NCBI GenBank assembly: GCA_028818855.1
Contig: JAPPMY010000269.1
Span: forward strand, 1 to 56,992
Source of the DNA: Rhodospirillales bacterium
GTDB taxonomy: Bacteria; Pseudomonadota; Alphaproteobacteria; UBA828
DNA: 56,992 nucleotides
Direction of reading: 5' to 3'
The position numbers and the translations under genes were made by a program. The notes beneath the pieces are model-generated. The model had not been told where the DNA came from. It did not search any database and worked only from the letters and a program-made list of their open reading frames with translations. Positions 17,118-25,626 of this stretch are shown one piece after another; the stretch's first letter is position 1; each line of letters starts with the position of its first letter.

Positions 17118-20027
17118 TCAAAGCTCCTGCCGCGCGCCGTCGGGGTCGAAGAAGGGAAGCTTCGCCACGGTGGCGCTCACCATGCGCGCACCATCCACCC
17201 TGATCTCGATCGGGGTGCCGGGCTCGCCCTGGTCGGGCGCCACGTAGGCGAGGCCGATGATCTTGTCGAGGTTCGGCGAGTAGGCGACCGAGGTGACCCG
17301 CCCGGTGATCTCGCCTGCGCGGATCACGAGATGGCACTCCTTCGGCTGCTCCACGCCGACGCCCGGCATCTCGAAGCCCACCAGCTTGCGGGTGAGCCCC
17401 TTCGCGGCCTGCATCCGCACCGAGCGGATGCCGACGTGGAAGGGCTTCTTTCTGGCGAGCGCCCAGGCCATGTCGGCCTCGTGGGGCGTGGTGAGGCCGT
17501 CGGTGTCCTGGCCGATGATGATGTGGCCCTTCTCCAGCCTGAGCAGGCGCTGCGCCTCGACGCCGAAGGGCCGGATGCCGTGATCCCTGCCGGCCTCCAT
17601 GAGCGCATCCCAGAGCGCCTCGCCCTGGCTCGACGGCACGTGCAGCTCGTAGCCCAGCTCGCCGACGAAGCCGACGCGGAGAAAGAGCGTCGGGATGCCG
17701 GCGACATGGCCCTCGCGCACGCCCATGTAGGGGAAGCCCTCGGGCGAGAGGTCGACGTCGTCGCAGAGCGTCTCCAGCACCGCGCGACAGTTGGGGCCCG
17801 CGATGTTGACGCCGGCGAGCGCCGCGGTGACGTTGGTCACGTCGACCTTGAGCCGCCACTGGGCGTTGTACCAGAGCATCTCGCGGTAGACGTTGTCGAC
17901 GCCCGAGGTCGTCGCGGTGACGTAGAAGTGGTCCTCGTGCATGCGGCAGGCGACGCCGTCGTCCACCACCACGCCACCGAGGTCGGTCATCAGCACGTAG
18001 CGCGAGCGGCCCACCGGCTGCTTGAGGTAGGCGAAGGTGTACATGCGGTTCATGAACTCGGCCGCGTCCGGCCCCCGCACGTCGAGCCCGCCCAAGGTGG
18101 AGACATCGATGATGCCCACGTTGTCGCGGACGTTCTTGGCCTCCTCCCGGATCAGCGCCTGGCGCCTGGCCTTGTCGCCGTAGAACTCGGGCCGGAGCCA
18201 GAGCCCTGCCGGCATCATGGTGGCGCCGGCCTCCAGATGGCGGAAATGCATCGCCGTGTAGCGCACCGGCTCGAAGCTGCGGCCCGCGAGATGGCCCATG
18301 GTGACCGGCACGATGGGCTGGCGCACCGTGGTGACGCCGGTCTCGTCCACGCTCCGCGACTTGGCCCGGGCCAGAATGCGCACCGCGTTGAGCGACGAAT
18401 GCCGCCCTTGCGAGGGCCCCATGCCGTTGGTGGTGAAGCGCTTGAGCAGCTCGACGTGGTCGTAGCCCTCGGCGATGGCGTCCTCGAGGTCGTGGACCTG
18501 CACGTCCTCGTCGAGGTCGACGAAGGCCTTGTGGTCGGGATGGGGGAAGATCGGCCACGCGGCGCCCGCGCCTGCCCGCTCGCTCGCGGCAGGCGCGTCG
18601 GGCTCAGGCCCGGCGTCGTGGCCGCACGCCCGGGCCGCCTGCCAGCCGGCGCGGCGGCCCTCCGCCATCGCCGCATCGAGGGCGAAGGTACCGGCCACCT
18701 CGCCCGCGGCGAAGACGCCCGGCGGTAGCTCGGCCACGGTCGTCGCATGGCGCGCGCTGTCGTAGGCGAAGGTGGCGCCGGCCTGGCGCAGCAGTGCTGC
18801 CGCCGGTGTCTGGCCGCCGCTCACGACCAGGAGGTCGCAGCTGAAGCTGTCGACGGAGGGCGCGCAGACGCCGTCGGCCTCGATCCGCGCGACGCGCACG
18901 CGGGCGAGCCGGGGCCCCTTGCGCTGGGGCACGGCCTCCCACGGCGCGGACGCGGCGTGAATCGGCACCCGGCGGGCGGCCAGCGTGTCGCTCATCGCGG
19001 TGCGCTGCGCCTCCATGCGGAGGTCGACCACGGCCGCCACCTCGACGCCCGCGTCAAGCAGGTCGAGCGCGGCGCCGTAGCCCGCGTCGTTCACCGTGGC
19101 CACCACGGCGCGGCGGCCCGGCTTCACGCCATAGAGCTTGATCAGGCGCTGCGCGGCCGAGCCCAGCATGACGCCCGGCAGGTCGTTGTTGCGGAAGACC
19201 AGCGGCTGCTCGAGGCTGCCGGTGGCCACCACCAGCGCCTTGGCTCGGAGCTTGTAGAGGCGGTTGCCGCGCACCAGGGGCAGCCAGTTGTCGGCGTAGC
19301 GGCCGAGGCACGCGGTCCCGGTCATCACCGAGATGCGCCCGGAGCCCTCGACCGCGCCGACGAGCCGGGCGCGCTCCTCCGCGGCGCGGATTCCGCCGGC
19401 GTCCGCGCGGCCGTAGAGAAGCCCGCCGCCGAGCGCCGCGTTCTCGTCCACGAGCACGACGTCCGCGCCGGCCTTCGCCGCCTCGGCTGCCGCAGCGAGT
19501 CCCGCCGCGCCGCCGCCCACCACGAGCACGTCGCAGAAGAGGTACTGCTTGTCGAAATAGCCGTGCGGGGCGTTGGTGTCGACGGTACCGAGTCCGGCAA
19601 TCCGGCGGATCATCTTGGCCCAGAGCGGCCAGGTCCAGCGCGGCTTGTAGAACGCCTTGTAGTAGAAGCCCACGGGGAAGAAGCGGTGCAGCAGGCCGAA
19701 CACCGCGAGGCGGTCGTGCCTGAGCGTGCCCCAGTAGTTCTGGCCCATGACGTCCAGATCCGGGGCCAGCGGCACGCGGTCGGCGAAGCGGTTGGGCGCG
19801 GGGCCCACCTGCACCAGCGTGTTGGCATCGAGGCCGGAGAGCGAGTGGATGCCGCGCGGGCGGTGATACTTGAAGGAGCGCGATAGCACGGAGACGTCGT
19901 TCGCCGCCAGCGCGCTCGCCACCGTGTCGCCGCGGTAGCCCTCGTACCGCCTGCCCTCGAAGCTGAAGGCGACGGGCTCCGTGCGGTCGAGGAGGAGGCC
20001 GGCGGGCTCCGGCAGGCGCGCCATCAT
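17118..20027 (-). CDS. soxA: Sarcosine oxidase alpha subunit
   Basis: A 969-residue subunit. Residues about 20-105 are the ferredoxin-like plug domain without cluster cysteines (YEGYRGDTVASALAAND, SFKYHRPRGI); the NAD/FAD-type Rossmann motif VVGGGAAGLAAAAEAAKAGA follows at about 166-185 and GSLEQPLVFRNNDLPGVM after it; the C-terminal 390 residues are a GcvT-like folate-binding domain (GIIDVSTLGGLDVRGPDA, RLEKGHIIIGQDTDG, VGFEMPG). The alpha subunit binds NAD and tetrahydrofolate and channels the imine product. ATG 20027 overlaps the soxD stop by 4 bp (ATGA). Length is normal. Confidence 0.94.
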   Translation of the reverse strand: MMARLPEPAGLLLDRTEPVAFSFEGRRYEGYRGDTVASALAANDVSVLSRSFKYHRPRGIHSLSGLDANTLVQVGPAPNRFADRVPLAPDLDVMGQNYWGTLRHDRLAVFGLLHRFFPVGFYYKAFYKPRWTWPLWAKMIRRIAGLGTVDTNAPHGYFDKQYLFCDVLVVGGGAAGLAAAAEAAKAGADVVLVDENAALGGGLLYGRADAGGIRAAEERARLVGAVEGSGRISVMTGTACLGRYADNWLPLVRGNRLYKLRAKALVVATGSLEQPLVFRNNDLPGVMLGSAAQRLIKLYGVKPGRRAVVATVNDAGYGAALDLLDAGVEVAAVVDLRMEAQRTAMSDTLAARRVPIHAASAPWEAVPQRKGPRLARVRVARIEADGVCAPSVDSFSCDLLVVSGGQTPAAALLRQAGATFAYDSARHATTVAELPPGVFAAGEVAGTFALDAAMAEGRRAGWQAARACGHDAGPEPDAPAASERAGAGAAWPIFPHPDHKAFVDLDEDVQVHDLEDAIAEGYDHVELLKRFTTNGMGPSQGRHSSLNAVRILARAKSRSVDETGVTTVRQPIVPVTMGHLAGRSFEPVRYTAMHFRHLEAGATMMPAGLWLRPEFYGDKARRQALIREEAKNVRDNVGIIDVSTLGGLDVRGPDAAEFMNRMYTFAYLKQPVGRSRYVLMTDLGGVVVDDGVACRMHEDHFYVTATTSGVDNVYREMLWYNAQWRLKVDVTNVTAALAGVNIAGPNCRAVLETLCDDVDLSPEGFPYMGVREGHVAGIPTLFLRVGFVGELGYELHVPSSQGEALWDALMEAGRDHGIRPFGVEAQRLLRLEKGHIIIGQDTDGLTTPHEADMAWALARKKPFHVGIRSVRMQAAKGLTRKLVGFEMPGVGVEQPKECHLVIRAGEITGRVTSVAYSPNLDKIIGLAYVAPDQGEPGTPIEIRVDGARMVSATVAKLPFFDPDGARQEL

Positions 20028-20623
20028 GTGGCGGGATCCCTGGGCTCGCGGGACGCCGTGTCGTCGGCAGGCGCCTCGTCCGCCGGAGTGTCGTCCGCAG
20101 GGGCTTCCTCGGCCGGCGCGGCCTCCTCAGGTGCGGCAGCCTCCTCGGCAGGTGCGGAGGTTTCGGGCGTGGGCTCCGCCGGCGTCGGGTCGGGCTCGGG
20201 CGCGGCGGTCTCCTCTGCCGGCGCGTCCCGCGCGGTCTCGGCGGGCGCCGCCTCGGCAGGTGGAGCCGGCGTCTCCGGCGGCGGCGGGGCGGCCTCCTTC
20301 GGCGGCTCCGGCTTGGCCTCGGGCGCCTCGGGCGGCGGCGGCAGGGGCTCGAAGTCGACGCGCTCCGAGAAAACCCGGCTGGCCGGATAGGTGGCGAGGA
20401 TCTCGTCGGTCACCGTGTTGCGCTCGGCGATGAACCAGTAGGAGGTGGCGACGTGGCACCACCACTCGCGCACCACGCCGGCCACGTTCTCCTCCAGCCA
20501 GACGTAGGCGGCCCACTCGTCGTCCGTGCACCGGTTGGGGTCGGGATGCGGCTCCACCGGGCCGGCGCAGACGAACTCCTGGATGTTGCGCGGCCCGTTG
20601 AGCGGACACGGCATGATCTTCAT
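20024..20623 (-). CDS. soxD: Sarcosine oxidase delta subunit with long acidic Pro/Ala/Glu tail
   Basis: Residues 1-95 form the delta subunit core: MKIMPCPLNGPRNIQEFVC, DDEWAAYVWLEENVAGVVREWW and SYWFIAERNTVTDEI. In the classical enzyme a CxxC here helps bind zinc; this copy has CPLNG, so the second cysteine is Asn, as in a recognised subgroup of SoxD proteins. Residues about 96-199 are an unusual tail of repeated Pro, Ala, Glu and Asp (APAEEAAAPEEAAPAEEAPA-type), doubling the normal length of about 100. The tail is probably disordered; it could be a spacer or tether. The stop overlaps the soxA start. Confidence 0.88.
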   Translation of the reverse strand: MKIMPCPLNGPRNIQEFVCAGPVEPHPDPNRCTDDEWAAYVWLEENVAGVVREWWCHVATSYWFIAERNTVTDEILATYPASRVFSERVDFEPLPPPPEAPEAKPEPPKEAAPPPPETPAPPAEAAPAETARDAPAEETAAPEPDPTPAEPTPETSAPAEEAAAPEEAAPAEEAPADDTPADEAPADDTASREPRDPAT

Positions 20624-20642
20624 GGCAGCGCGGCCCCTGCCC

Positions 20643-21884
20643 CTAGTGCCCGACCGAGGCCGCGCCCTTCTCGCCCAGCAGCGAGAAGTCGCGGAAGCGG
20701 TCGAGGCGGAAGGTCTCGATCAGCTCGGGTACGCGGCCGGTTGCGATCATCTCCGCCATCGTGGCGCCGCAGACCGGCGTCGCCTTGAAGCCCCAGGTGC
20801 CCCAGCCTGAATCGATGTAGTAGTTCTCGACCGGAGTGAGCCCCATGACCGGCGCGAAGTCCGGCGTCATGTCGGTCATGCCGGCCCACTGGCGCAGCAC
20901 CGGCACGTCGCCCATGAAGGGGAAGAGCTCCAGGATGTGCGCCATCAGCCCCTCCATGAAGTCGAGGGTCGACGAGGTCTGGTAGCGCGGGTAGGGGTCG
21001 GTCGCGCCGCCCATCACCAGCTCGCCCCGGTCCGACTGCGAGATGTAGACGTGCAGGCTGCCCGAGACGATGATCGGGTCGAGGAAGGGTTTGAGGGGCA
21101 GCGAGACGCAGGCCTGCAGCGGCACGGTGCGGATCGGCAGCGTGAAGCCCGCGAGCCCGGCGACCTGGCCGCTGAGCCCGGCCACCGCCTGCATCGCCTT
21201 GCCGCAGGCGATGGGCCCGCGGGTGGTCTCGAGCCCGGTGACCCGGCCATTCTCGATCCTGATGCCTGTGACCTCGGTCTCCTGGTGGATCTCGACGCCC
21301 AGCTCCTGGGCGCGGCCGGCGTAGCCCCAGGCGACCGCGTCGTGGCGGGCGAGCGCGCCCGGCGGGTGGTAGAGGGCGCCGAGCACCGGGTGGCGGACGT
21401 CTTCGGACATGTTGAGCAGCGGCACTAGGCGGGCCAGCTCGTCCCGCCCCACCACCTCGGAATCGACGCCGAGATGCTTGTTCACCTCGGCCCGCCAGCG
21501 CGAGGTGCGCATGGCCGCGTCGGAATGCGCCAGCGTGAAGTGCCCGCGCTCCGAATAGAGGATGTTGTAGTCGAGCTCCTCGCTGAGGCCCCGGTAGAGC
21601 CGCATCGACTCCTCGTAGAACTCGACGCCCTCCGGCGTCAGATAATTCGAGCGGATGATCGCCGTGTTGCGCCCGGTGTTGCCGCCGCCGAGGTAGCCCT
21701 TGTCGAACACGGCGACGTTGCGGATGCCGTGGCGGGCCGCGAGGTAGTAGGCGGCCGCGAGTCCGTGGCCGCCGCCGCCGATGATCGCCACGTCGTAGCT
21801 GGGCCGAAGCTCAGGCCGCGCGCCCAGGAAGCGCTTCACCGGCCGCCGCCGGGAGAGGCCGTATTTCAGGAGGCCGAACGCCAT
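20643..21884 (-). CDS. soxB: Sarcosine oxidase beta subunit
   Basis: A 413-residue FAD-dependent oxidoreductase (DAO family). The dinucleotide motif is VAIIGGGGHGLAAAYYLA (residues 32-49) and the end carries GWGTWGFKATPVCG. His181 in LARHDAVAW is the expected site of covalent FMN attachment in heterotetrameric sarcosine oxidase beta subunits. The beta subunit dehydrogenates sarcosine and passes electrons via FMN to oxygen. First gene of soxBDAG, with 19 bp to soxD. Close relatives act on dimethylglycine or other N-methyl amino acids, so sarcosine is likely but not proven. Confidence 0.93.
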   Translation of the reverse strand: MAFGLLKYGLSRRRPVKRFLGARPELRPSYDVAIIGGGGHGLAAAYYLAARHGIRNVAVFDKGYLGGGNTGRNTAIIRSNYLTPEGVEFYEESMRLYRGLSEELDYNILYSERGHFTLAHSDAAMRTSRWRAEVNKHLGVDSEVVGRDELARLVPLLNMSEDVRHPVLGALYHPPGALARHDAVAWGYAGRAQELGVEIHQETEVTGIRIENGRVTGLETTRGPIACGKAMQAVAGLSGQVAGLAGFTLPIRTVPLQACVSLPLKPFLDPIIVSGSLHVYISQSDRGELVMGGATDPYPRYQTSSTLDFMEGLMAHILELFPFMGDVPVLRQWAGMTDMTPDFAPVMGLTPVENYYIDSGWGTWGFKATPVCGATMAEMIATGRVPELIETFRLDRFRDFSLLGEKGAASVGH

Positions 21885-21956
21885 GGTTCGCCGTCGTCGC
21901 TCGAATGCTCGCGGTTGATAGGCCGATTTGCGTGGCGCGGCAAGAACTTATCGACG

Positions 21957-22916
21957 CTATTGGTCCGACCGCTCGGCCTCGTAGCGGGCCGCCTGATCGC
22001 GCAGCCCCCGCGCCGTGCCGGCGTTGATGAGGACTAGGCTCAGCACCAGCACCGCGACCGCGGCCCAGACCCAGTGGCTGAGCGCCGCGCCGAAGAAGAT
22101 GCTGGCCCAGAAGATGCCGGCGGCCACGACGACGTAGTTGAGCTGCGCGAAGAAGAGAGCGCCGGCGCGGCGCACGATCTCGAAGAAGCAGCTATAGGTG
22201 ATCGCCTGCCCGGCGGTGGCCCAGAGCAGCCCCCAGAGGCCGGAGGAGGCGGCGTCGGTCGGCAGGAAGAACTCGCCCTGGGCGAGCATCACGATCAGCA
22301 GCAGGAGAGCCGCCGTGATCATCATGCCGCCGCAGAGCGCGAACGCGCTCACGCCCACTGGCGAGAAGCGCGCGCCGGCCACGTTGTTCACCGCCGCCGA
22401 CAGCGGCATCAGCAGCGAGAACAGCACCCACACCCAGGCGCCCGCCTCCGGCAGGCTGCCCGTGGGCAGGACGATGAGCAGGATCCCGCCGAAGCCCAGG
22501 AGCACGCCGGCGACGCTGAGCCAGCGGAAGCGGTCGAACCGGAGCACGAGGGTGAGCGAGTAGGTGGCCGCCGGGATGAGGGCGGCGCAAAGCGTGAGCA
22601 CCGCCGGGGGCAGGCGGTCGGCCACGTAGGTGACGACGAGCAGCGGGCCGAGGAAGCCGAAGACCGCGACGAGGGCGAAGACCCGCAGGTTCTCCCGCCG
22701 GAGCGACGGCAGCCGGGAGAAGATCGCGGCGAGCGCCAGCGTCACCGCGCCCGCGAACAGCGCCTGCCAGAACGAGTAGGCGATGAAGGGGAAGCCCGCA
22801 TCGATGGCGATCTTGTTGGCCGTGAAGAGGCTGCCGTAGGAGATGCCGCCGAGCAGCAGCAGCACCGTCGGCAGCAGGAGCTTGCTCTGGCGCAGCTCGT
22901 GGAGCGACCAGCTCAT
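21957..22916 (-). CDS. EamA/DMT-family membrane transporter
   Basis: A 319-residue integral membrane protein with ten predicted hydrophobic segments in two repeats of five, as in the drug/metabolite transporter superfamily: GGISYGSLFTANKIAIDAGFPF opens the first repeat and NNVAGARFSPVGVSAFALCGG the second. Members export or import small metabolites; the substrate is unknown. It lies 72 bp upstream of soxB on the same strand, so export or uptake of an N-methyl amino acid or product is possible but only inferred from position. Confidence 0.85.
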   Translation of the reverse strand: MSWSLHELRQSKLLLPTVLLLLGGISYGSLFTANKIAIDAGFPFIAYSFWQALFAGAVTLALAAIFSRLPSLRRENLRVFALVAVFGFLGPLLVVTYVADRLPPAVLTLCAALIPAATYSLTLVLRFDRFRWLSVAGVLLGFGGILLIVLPTGSLPEAGAWVWVLFSLLMPLSAAVNNVAGARFSPVGVSAFALCGGMMITAALLLLIVMLAQGEFFLPTDAASSGLWGLLWATAGQAITYSCFFEIVRRAGALFFAQLNYVVVAAGIFWASIFFGAALSHWVWAAVAVLVLSLVLINAGTARGLRDQAARYEAERSDQ

Positions 22917-23041
22917 GGCGCGCGCAGGCGCAGCCCGGCGCGGCGCGCGGTCCGGTCTGGCGGGTGGGACGGCATGGAGGGGCGGGACGGGGCGGCTGGC
23001 GCCGGCCGTTCAGCCCGTGCTCGCGAGCGGGAGCGGCGGCG

Positions 23042-23116
23042 TGGTGGGCGCTGATGGATTTGAACCATCGACCTCTTGCATGTCAAGCAAGCGCTCTCCC
23101 CCTGAGCTAAGCGCCC
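23042..23116 (-). tRNA. tRNA-Val (anticodon GAC)
   Basis: On the minus strand a full cloverleaf can be drawn: acceptor GGGCGCT with AGCGCCC, D arm GCTC-AGGGGGA-GAGC, anticodon arm CTTGC-TTGACAT-GCAAG with GAC anticodon, and T arm GATGG-TTCAAAT-CCATC. Discriminator A is at 23045 and a CCA tail is encoded at 23042-23044. Reads GUC/GUU valine codons. No integrase or attachment-like duplicate is seen beside it. Confidence 0.96.
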
Positions 23117-23211
23117 GTGCCGCAACGCGCGAGATTGCCACCGCGTGCGCGGCGTTGGCAAGGCCGGGCGCGCGGATGACAGGGCCGGCCTTTTGGTCTA
23201 AACCGCGAGGG

Positions 23212-24129
23212 ATGAGCCGAGGACGACCAAACGCCCGGCGACGCCGCGAAGCGACCCCGCCGGAGGTGGTCAACGGGGTCATCGACGTCCGCCTGCCGGC
23301 CCGCCAGACGGCGCCGCTCATCTTCGCCTCCCCCCACAGCGGCACGGATTACGACCCCGCGTTCATCGCAAGCTCGCGGCTCGACGAGAAGAGCTTGCGC
23401 CGCTCCGAGGACAGCTTCGTCGACGAGATCTTCGCGGGCGCGCCCGAGAGCGGCGCGCCGCTCCTCCGCGCGCTCTACCCCCGCGCCTACCTGGACCCGA
23501 ACCGCGAGCCCTACGAGCTGGACCCGGAGATGTTCTCGGAGCCGCTGCCGGGGCACGTGAAGACGCGCTCCGACCGCGTGCGCGCGGGCTTCGGCACCAT
23601 CGCGCGCATGGTGGCCTCCGGCGCCGAGATCTACGCGGGCAAGATGTCCTACGCCGAGGCCGAGCGGCGCATCGAGACGCTCTATCGGCCCTACCACCGG
23701 GCGCTCGAAGGGCTGATCGAGGCGACGCTCAGGGACTTCGGCGCGGCCTTCCTGCTCGACTGCCACTCGATGCCCTCGGTGGGCGGGCCGACGGACCGGG
23801 ACCGCGGCACGCCCCGCCCGGACATCGTGCTGGGCGACCGCTTCGGCGCGTCGTGCACGCCCGCCGTGGTCGAGGCCGCGGAGCGCATCCTCCGCGATCT
23901 CGGCTTCTCGGTCCGGCGCAACGAGCCCTACGCCGGCGCCTTCACCACCGCGCACTACGGCCAGCCGGGCAAGCGCGTCCACGCGCTGCAGATCGAGGTC
24001 AACCGCCGCCTCTACATGAACGAGGCGACGGTCGCGCGCTCCCGCGACCTGCCCCGGCTCAGGAAGAAGATGACCCGCTTCATCGCCGCGATGGCGGAAG
24101 AGAGCCTCGCGCTGGTCGAGACGATCTGA
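23212..24129 (+). CDS. N-formylglutamate amidohydrolase family protein
   Basis: A 305-residue zinc hydrolase of the N-formylglutamate deformylase family, which releases glutamate and formate in the histidine pathway. FASPHSGTDY (metal histidine), RRSEDSFVDEIFAG, YPRAYLDPNREPYELD, LLDCHSMPS and QIEVNRRLYMNE are family blocks. ATG 23212 is preferred; an in-frame ATG at 23176 would add 12 residues. No other hut genes are in the window, so the substrate may be another N-formyl or N-acyl amino acid. Confidence 0.88.
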   Translation: MSRGRPNARRRREATPPEVVNGVIDVRLPARQTAPLIFASPHSGTDYDPAFIASSRLDEKSLRRSEDSFVDEIFAGAPESGAPLLRALYPRAYLDPNREPYELDPEMFSEPLPGHVKTRSDRVRAGFGTIARMVASGAEIYAGKMSYAEAERRIETLYRPYHRALEGLIEATLRDFGAAFLLDCHSMPSVGGPTDRDRGTPRPDIVLGDRFGASCTPAVVEAAERILRDLGFSVRRNEPYAGAFTTAHYGQPGKRVHALQIEVNRRLYMNEATVARSRDLPRLRKKMTRFIAAMAEESLALVETI

Positions 24130-24144
24130 ACCGCCAAGCGTCTG

Positions 24145-24174
24145 TTGAACGGGCGGCATTGCTGCAATTATGAT
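24145..24174 (+). promoter_or_regulatory. Putative promoter of the ABC importer operon
   Basis: TTGAAC (24145-24150) and TATGAT (24169-24174) are separated by 18 bp, 65 bp before the binding-protein ATG. The small palindrome ATTGC-T-GCAAT (24158-24168) lies in the spacer and could be an operator. Confidence 0.55.
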
Positions 24175-24238
24175 GCCCGCCCGTACGACCATCGACCGGT
24201 GGCGTGAGGCCGCCCGGACAACCCGCAGGGAGCAGACC

Positions 24239-25486
24239 ATGAGACTGAGCCGCAGACAGTTTTTCCAAGCCGCATCCGGCGCGCTGGCCTTCGCCAGCCT
24301 GCCTCATGTTCTGCGACGGGCCGGCATCGCCGCCGAGGATCCGATCAAGGTCGGCAACATCCTCGACCGCACCGGCATCCTCAACATCTACAGCCTGAAG
24401 CAGATCCAGGCGACGGCGATGGCGGTGGACGAGATCAACGCCGCCGGCGGCCTGCTGGGCCGGCCGCTGGAGCTGGTGTTCTACGATTCCCAGTCCGACG
24501 GCCAGTACAACTCGCAGTACGTCACCGAGGCGCTGGTCAAGGACAAGTGCGTGGTGGTGCACGGCGGCATCACCAGCTCCTCGCGCGAGGTGATGCGCCC
24601 CATCGTCAACCGCTTCAAGGGGCTGCTCTTCTACAACTCCCTCTACGAAGGGGGCGTCTGCGACCGCCGCCACGTCTCCACCGGCATGGTGCCGGCGCAG
24701 CAGCTCGAGCCGCTCTTCGACTACGTGGTGAACGAGCTTGGCGGCAAGCGCACCTACATCCTGGCCGCCGACTACAACTACGGCCACATCACGTCCAAGT
24801 GGATGCAGAAGTTCACCCGCGACAACGGCGGCGAGGATCTGGCGGTCGAGTTCTTCCCGCTCGACGTCACCAACTTCCAGCCGGCGATCTCGCGCATCCA
24901 GGCGGCGAAGCCTGACGTGGTCATGTCGGCGCTGGTGGGCGGCGCCCACATCGCCTTCTACCGCCAGTTCGAGGCCTCCATCGGCAAGGACAACATGATG
25001 CTGGCATCGGGCTCCTACGGCGTAGGGCTGGAGCACACCCAGCTCAGCCCGGAGGAGGGCAACGGCATCATCCTCGCCACCTCCTTCGTGGACGACCTCG
25101 ACACCGATGCGGCCAGGGACTTCGTGAGCCGCTTCCACGCCTACACGGGCGATACGGGCTACGTGGGCGAGTACGGCGAGTATGGCGAGCGGGGCGTCAA
25201 GGTCTGGGCCGAGGCGGTGCGGCAAGCGGGCGACGCCAGCTCCGACGCGGTGATCGAGGCGCTGGCGTCGAGCAACGTCAGCGTCGCCGGCGCGGGCGGC
25301 CAGTACACGGTCGACGGGCAGACCAACCACACGACCATGGACATCCACATCGTGCGCGGCAACATGAGCCAGACCTTCGACGTGATCCGCTCGTTCTCGC
25401 AGCGCCCGCCGCTGGACACGCAGCAGGTCTGCGATCTGCACGCGAACCCGGACGACAAGACCCAGTACGAGGTCGAGGTCGAGTAG
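24239..25486 (+). CDS. Urea/short-chain amide/branched-chain amino acid ABC binding protein
   Basis: A 415-residue periplasmic binding protein (Peripla_BP_5 type). It has a twin-arginine leader (LSRRQFFQAASGALAF). KVGNILDRTGILNIY, VDEINAAGGLLGRPLELVFYDSQSD, GGITSSSREVMRPI and YNYGHITSKW resemble UrtA/AmiC/FmdD-type proteins, which bind urea or amides, more than LivJ. The ATG at 24239 has GGGAG upstream. It is the first gene of a complete five-gene importer; a strong hairpin separates it from the permease genes, allowing higher expression of the binding protein. Confidence 0.88.
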   Translation: MRLSRRQFFQAASGALAFASLPHVLRRAGIAAEDPIKVGNILDRTGILNIYSLKQIQATAMAVDEINAAGGLLGRPLELVFYDSQSDGQYNSQYVTEALVKDKCVVVHGGITSSSREVMRPIVNRFKGLLFYNSLYEGGVCDRRHVSTGMVPAQQLEPLFDYVVNELGGKRTYILAADYNYGHITSKWMQKFTRDNGGEDLAVEFFPLDVTNFQPAISRIQAAKPDVVMSALVGGAHIAFYRQFEASIGKDNMMLASGSYGVGLEHTQLSPEEGNGIILATSFVDDLDTDAARDFVSRFHAYTGDTGYVGEYGEYGERGVKVWAEAVRQAGDASSDAVIEALASSNVSVAGAGGQYTVDGQTNHTTMDIHIVRGNMSQTFDVIRSFSQRPPLDTQQVCDLHANPDDKTQYEVEVE

Positions 25487-25529
25487 GGGACGCGGCGTCA
25501 CGACGACGGTTTCGTAGCCCGGACGCAGG

Positions 25530-25562
25530 CTCCGCCGGCGGCATGGACCGCCGCCGGCGGAG
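25530..25562 (+). terminator. Intercistronic hairpin between binding protein and permease genes
   Basis: A perfect 13-bp GC stem, CTCCGCCGGCGGC (25530-25542), loop ATGGACC, and its complement (25550-25562), followed by GGCCTTTC. It is too close to the following permease gene to end the operon; partial termination or protection of the upstream mRNA is more likely. The rest of the 140-bp gap 25487-25626 holds no gene. Confidence 0.65.
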
Positions 25563-25626
25563 GGCCTTTCGTTCGCGGATGCGTGTCCCGGCCCGGCCGG
25601 CCTTGCCGGGGCGGCGGGAGTGAGCG

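Noticed and set aside
16330-18558. A 742-residue minus-strand protein spanning soxG and part of soxA
   Set aside because: Only its last 261 codons are SoxG; the rest is an out-of-frame shadow of soxA.
23042-23212. Integrated element at the tRNA-Val gene
   Set aside because: The tRNA is complete with CCA, there is no duplicated 3' end nearby and no integrase gene.
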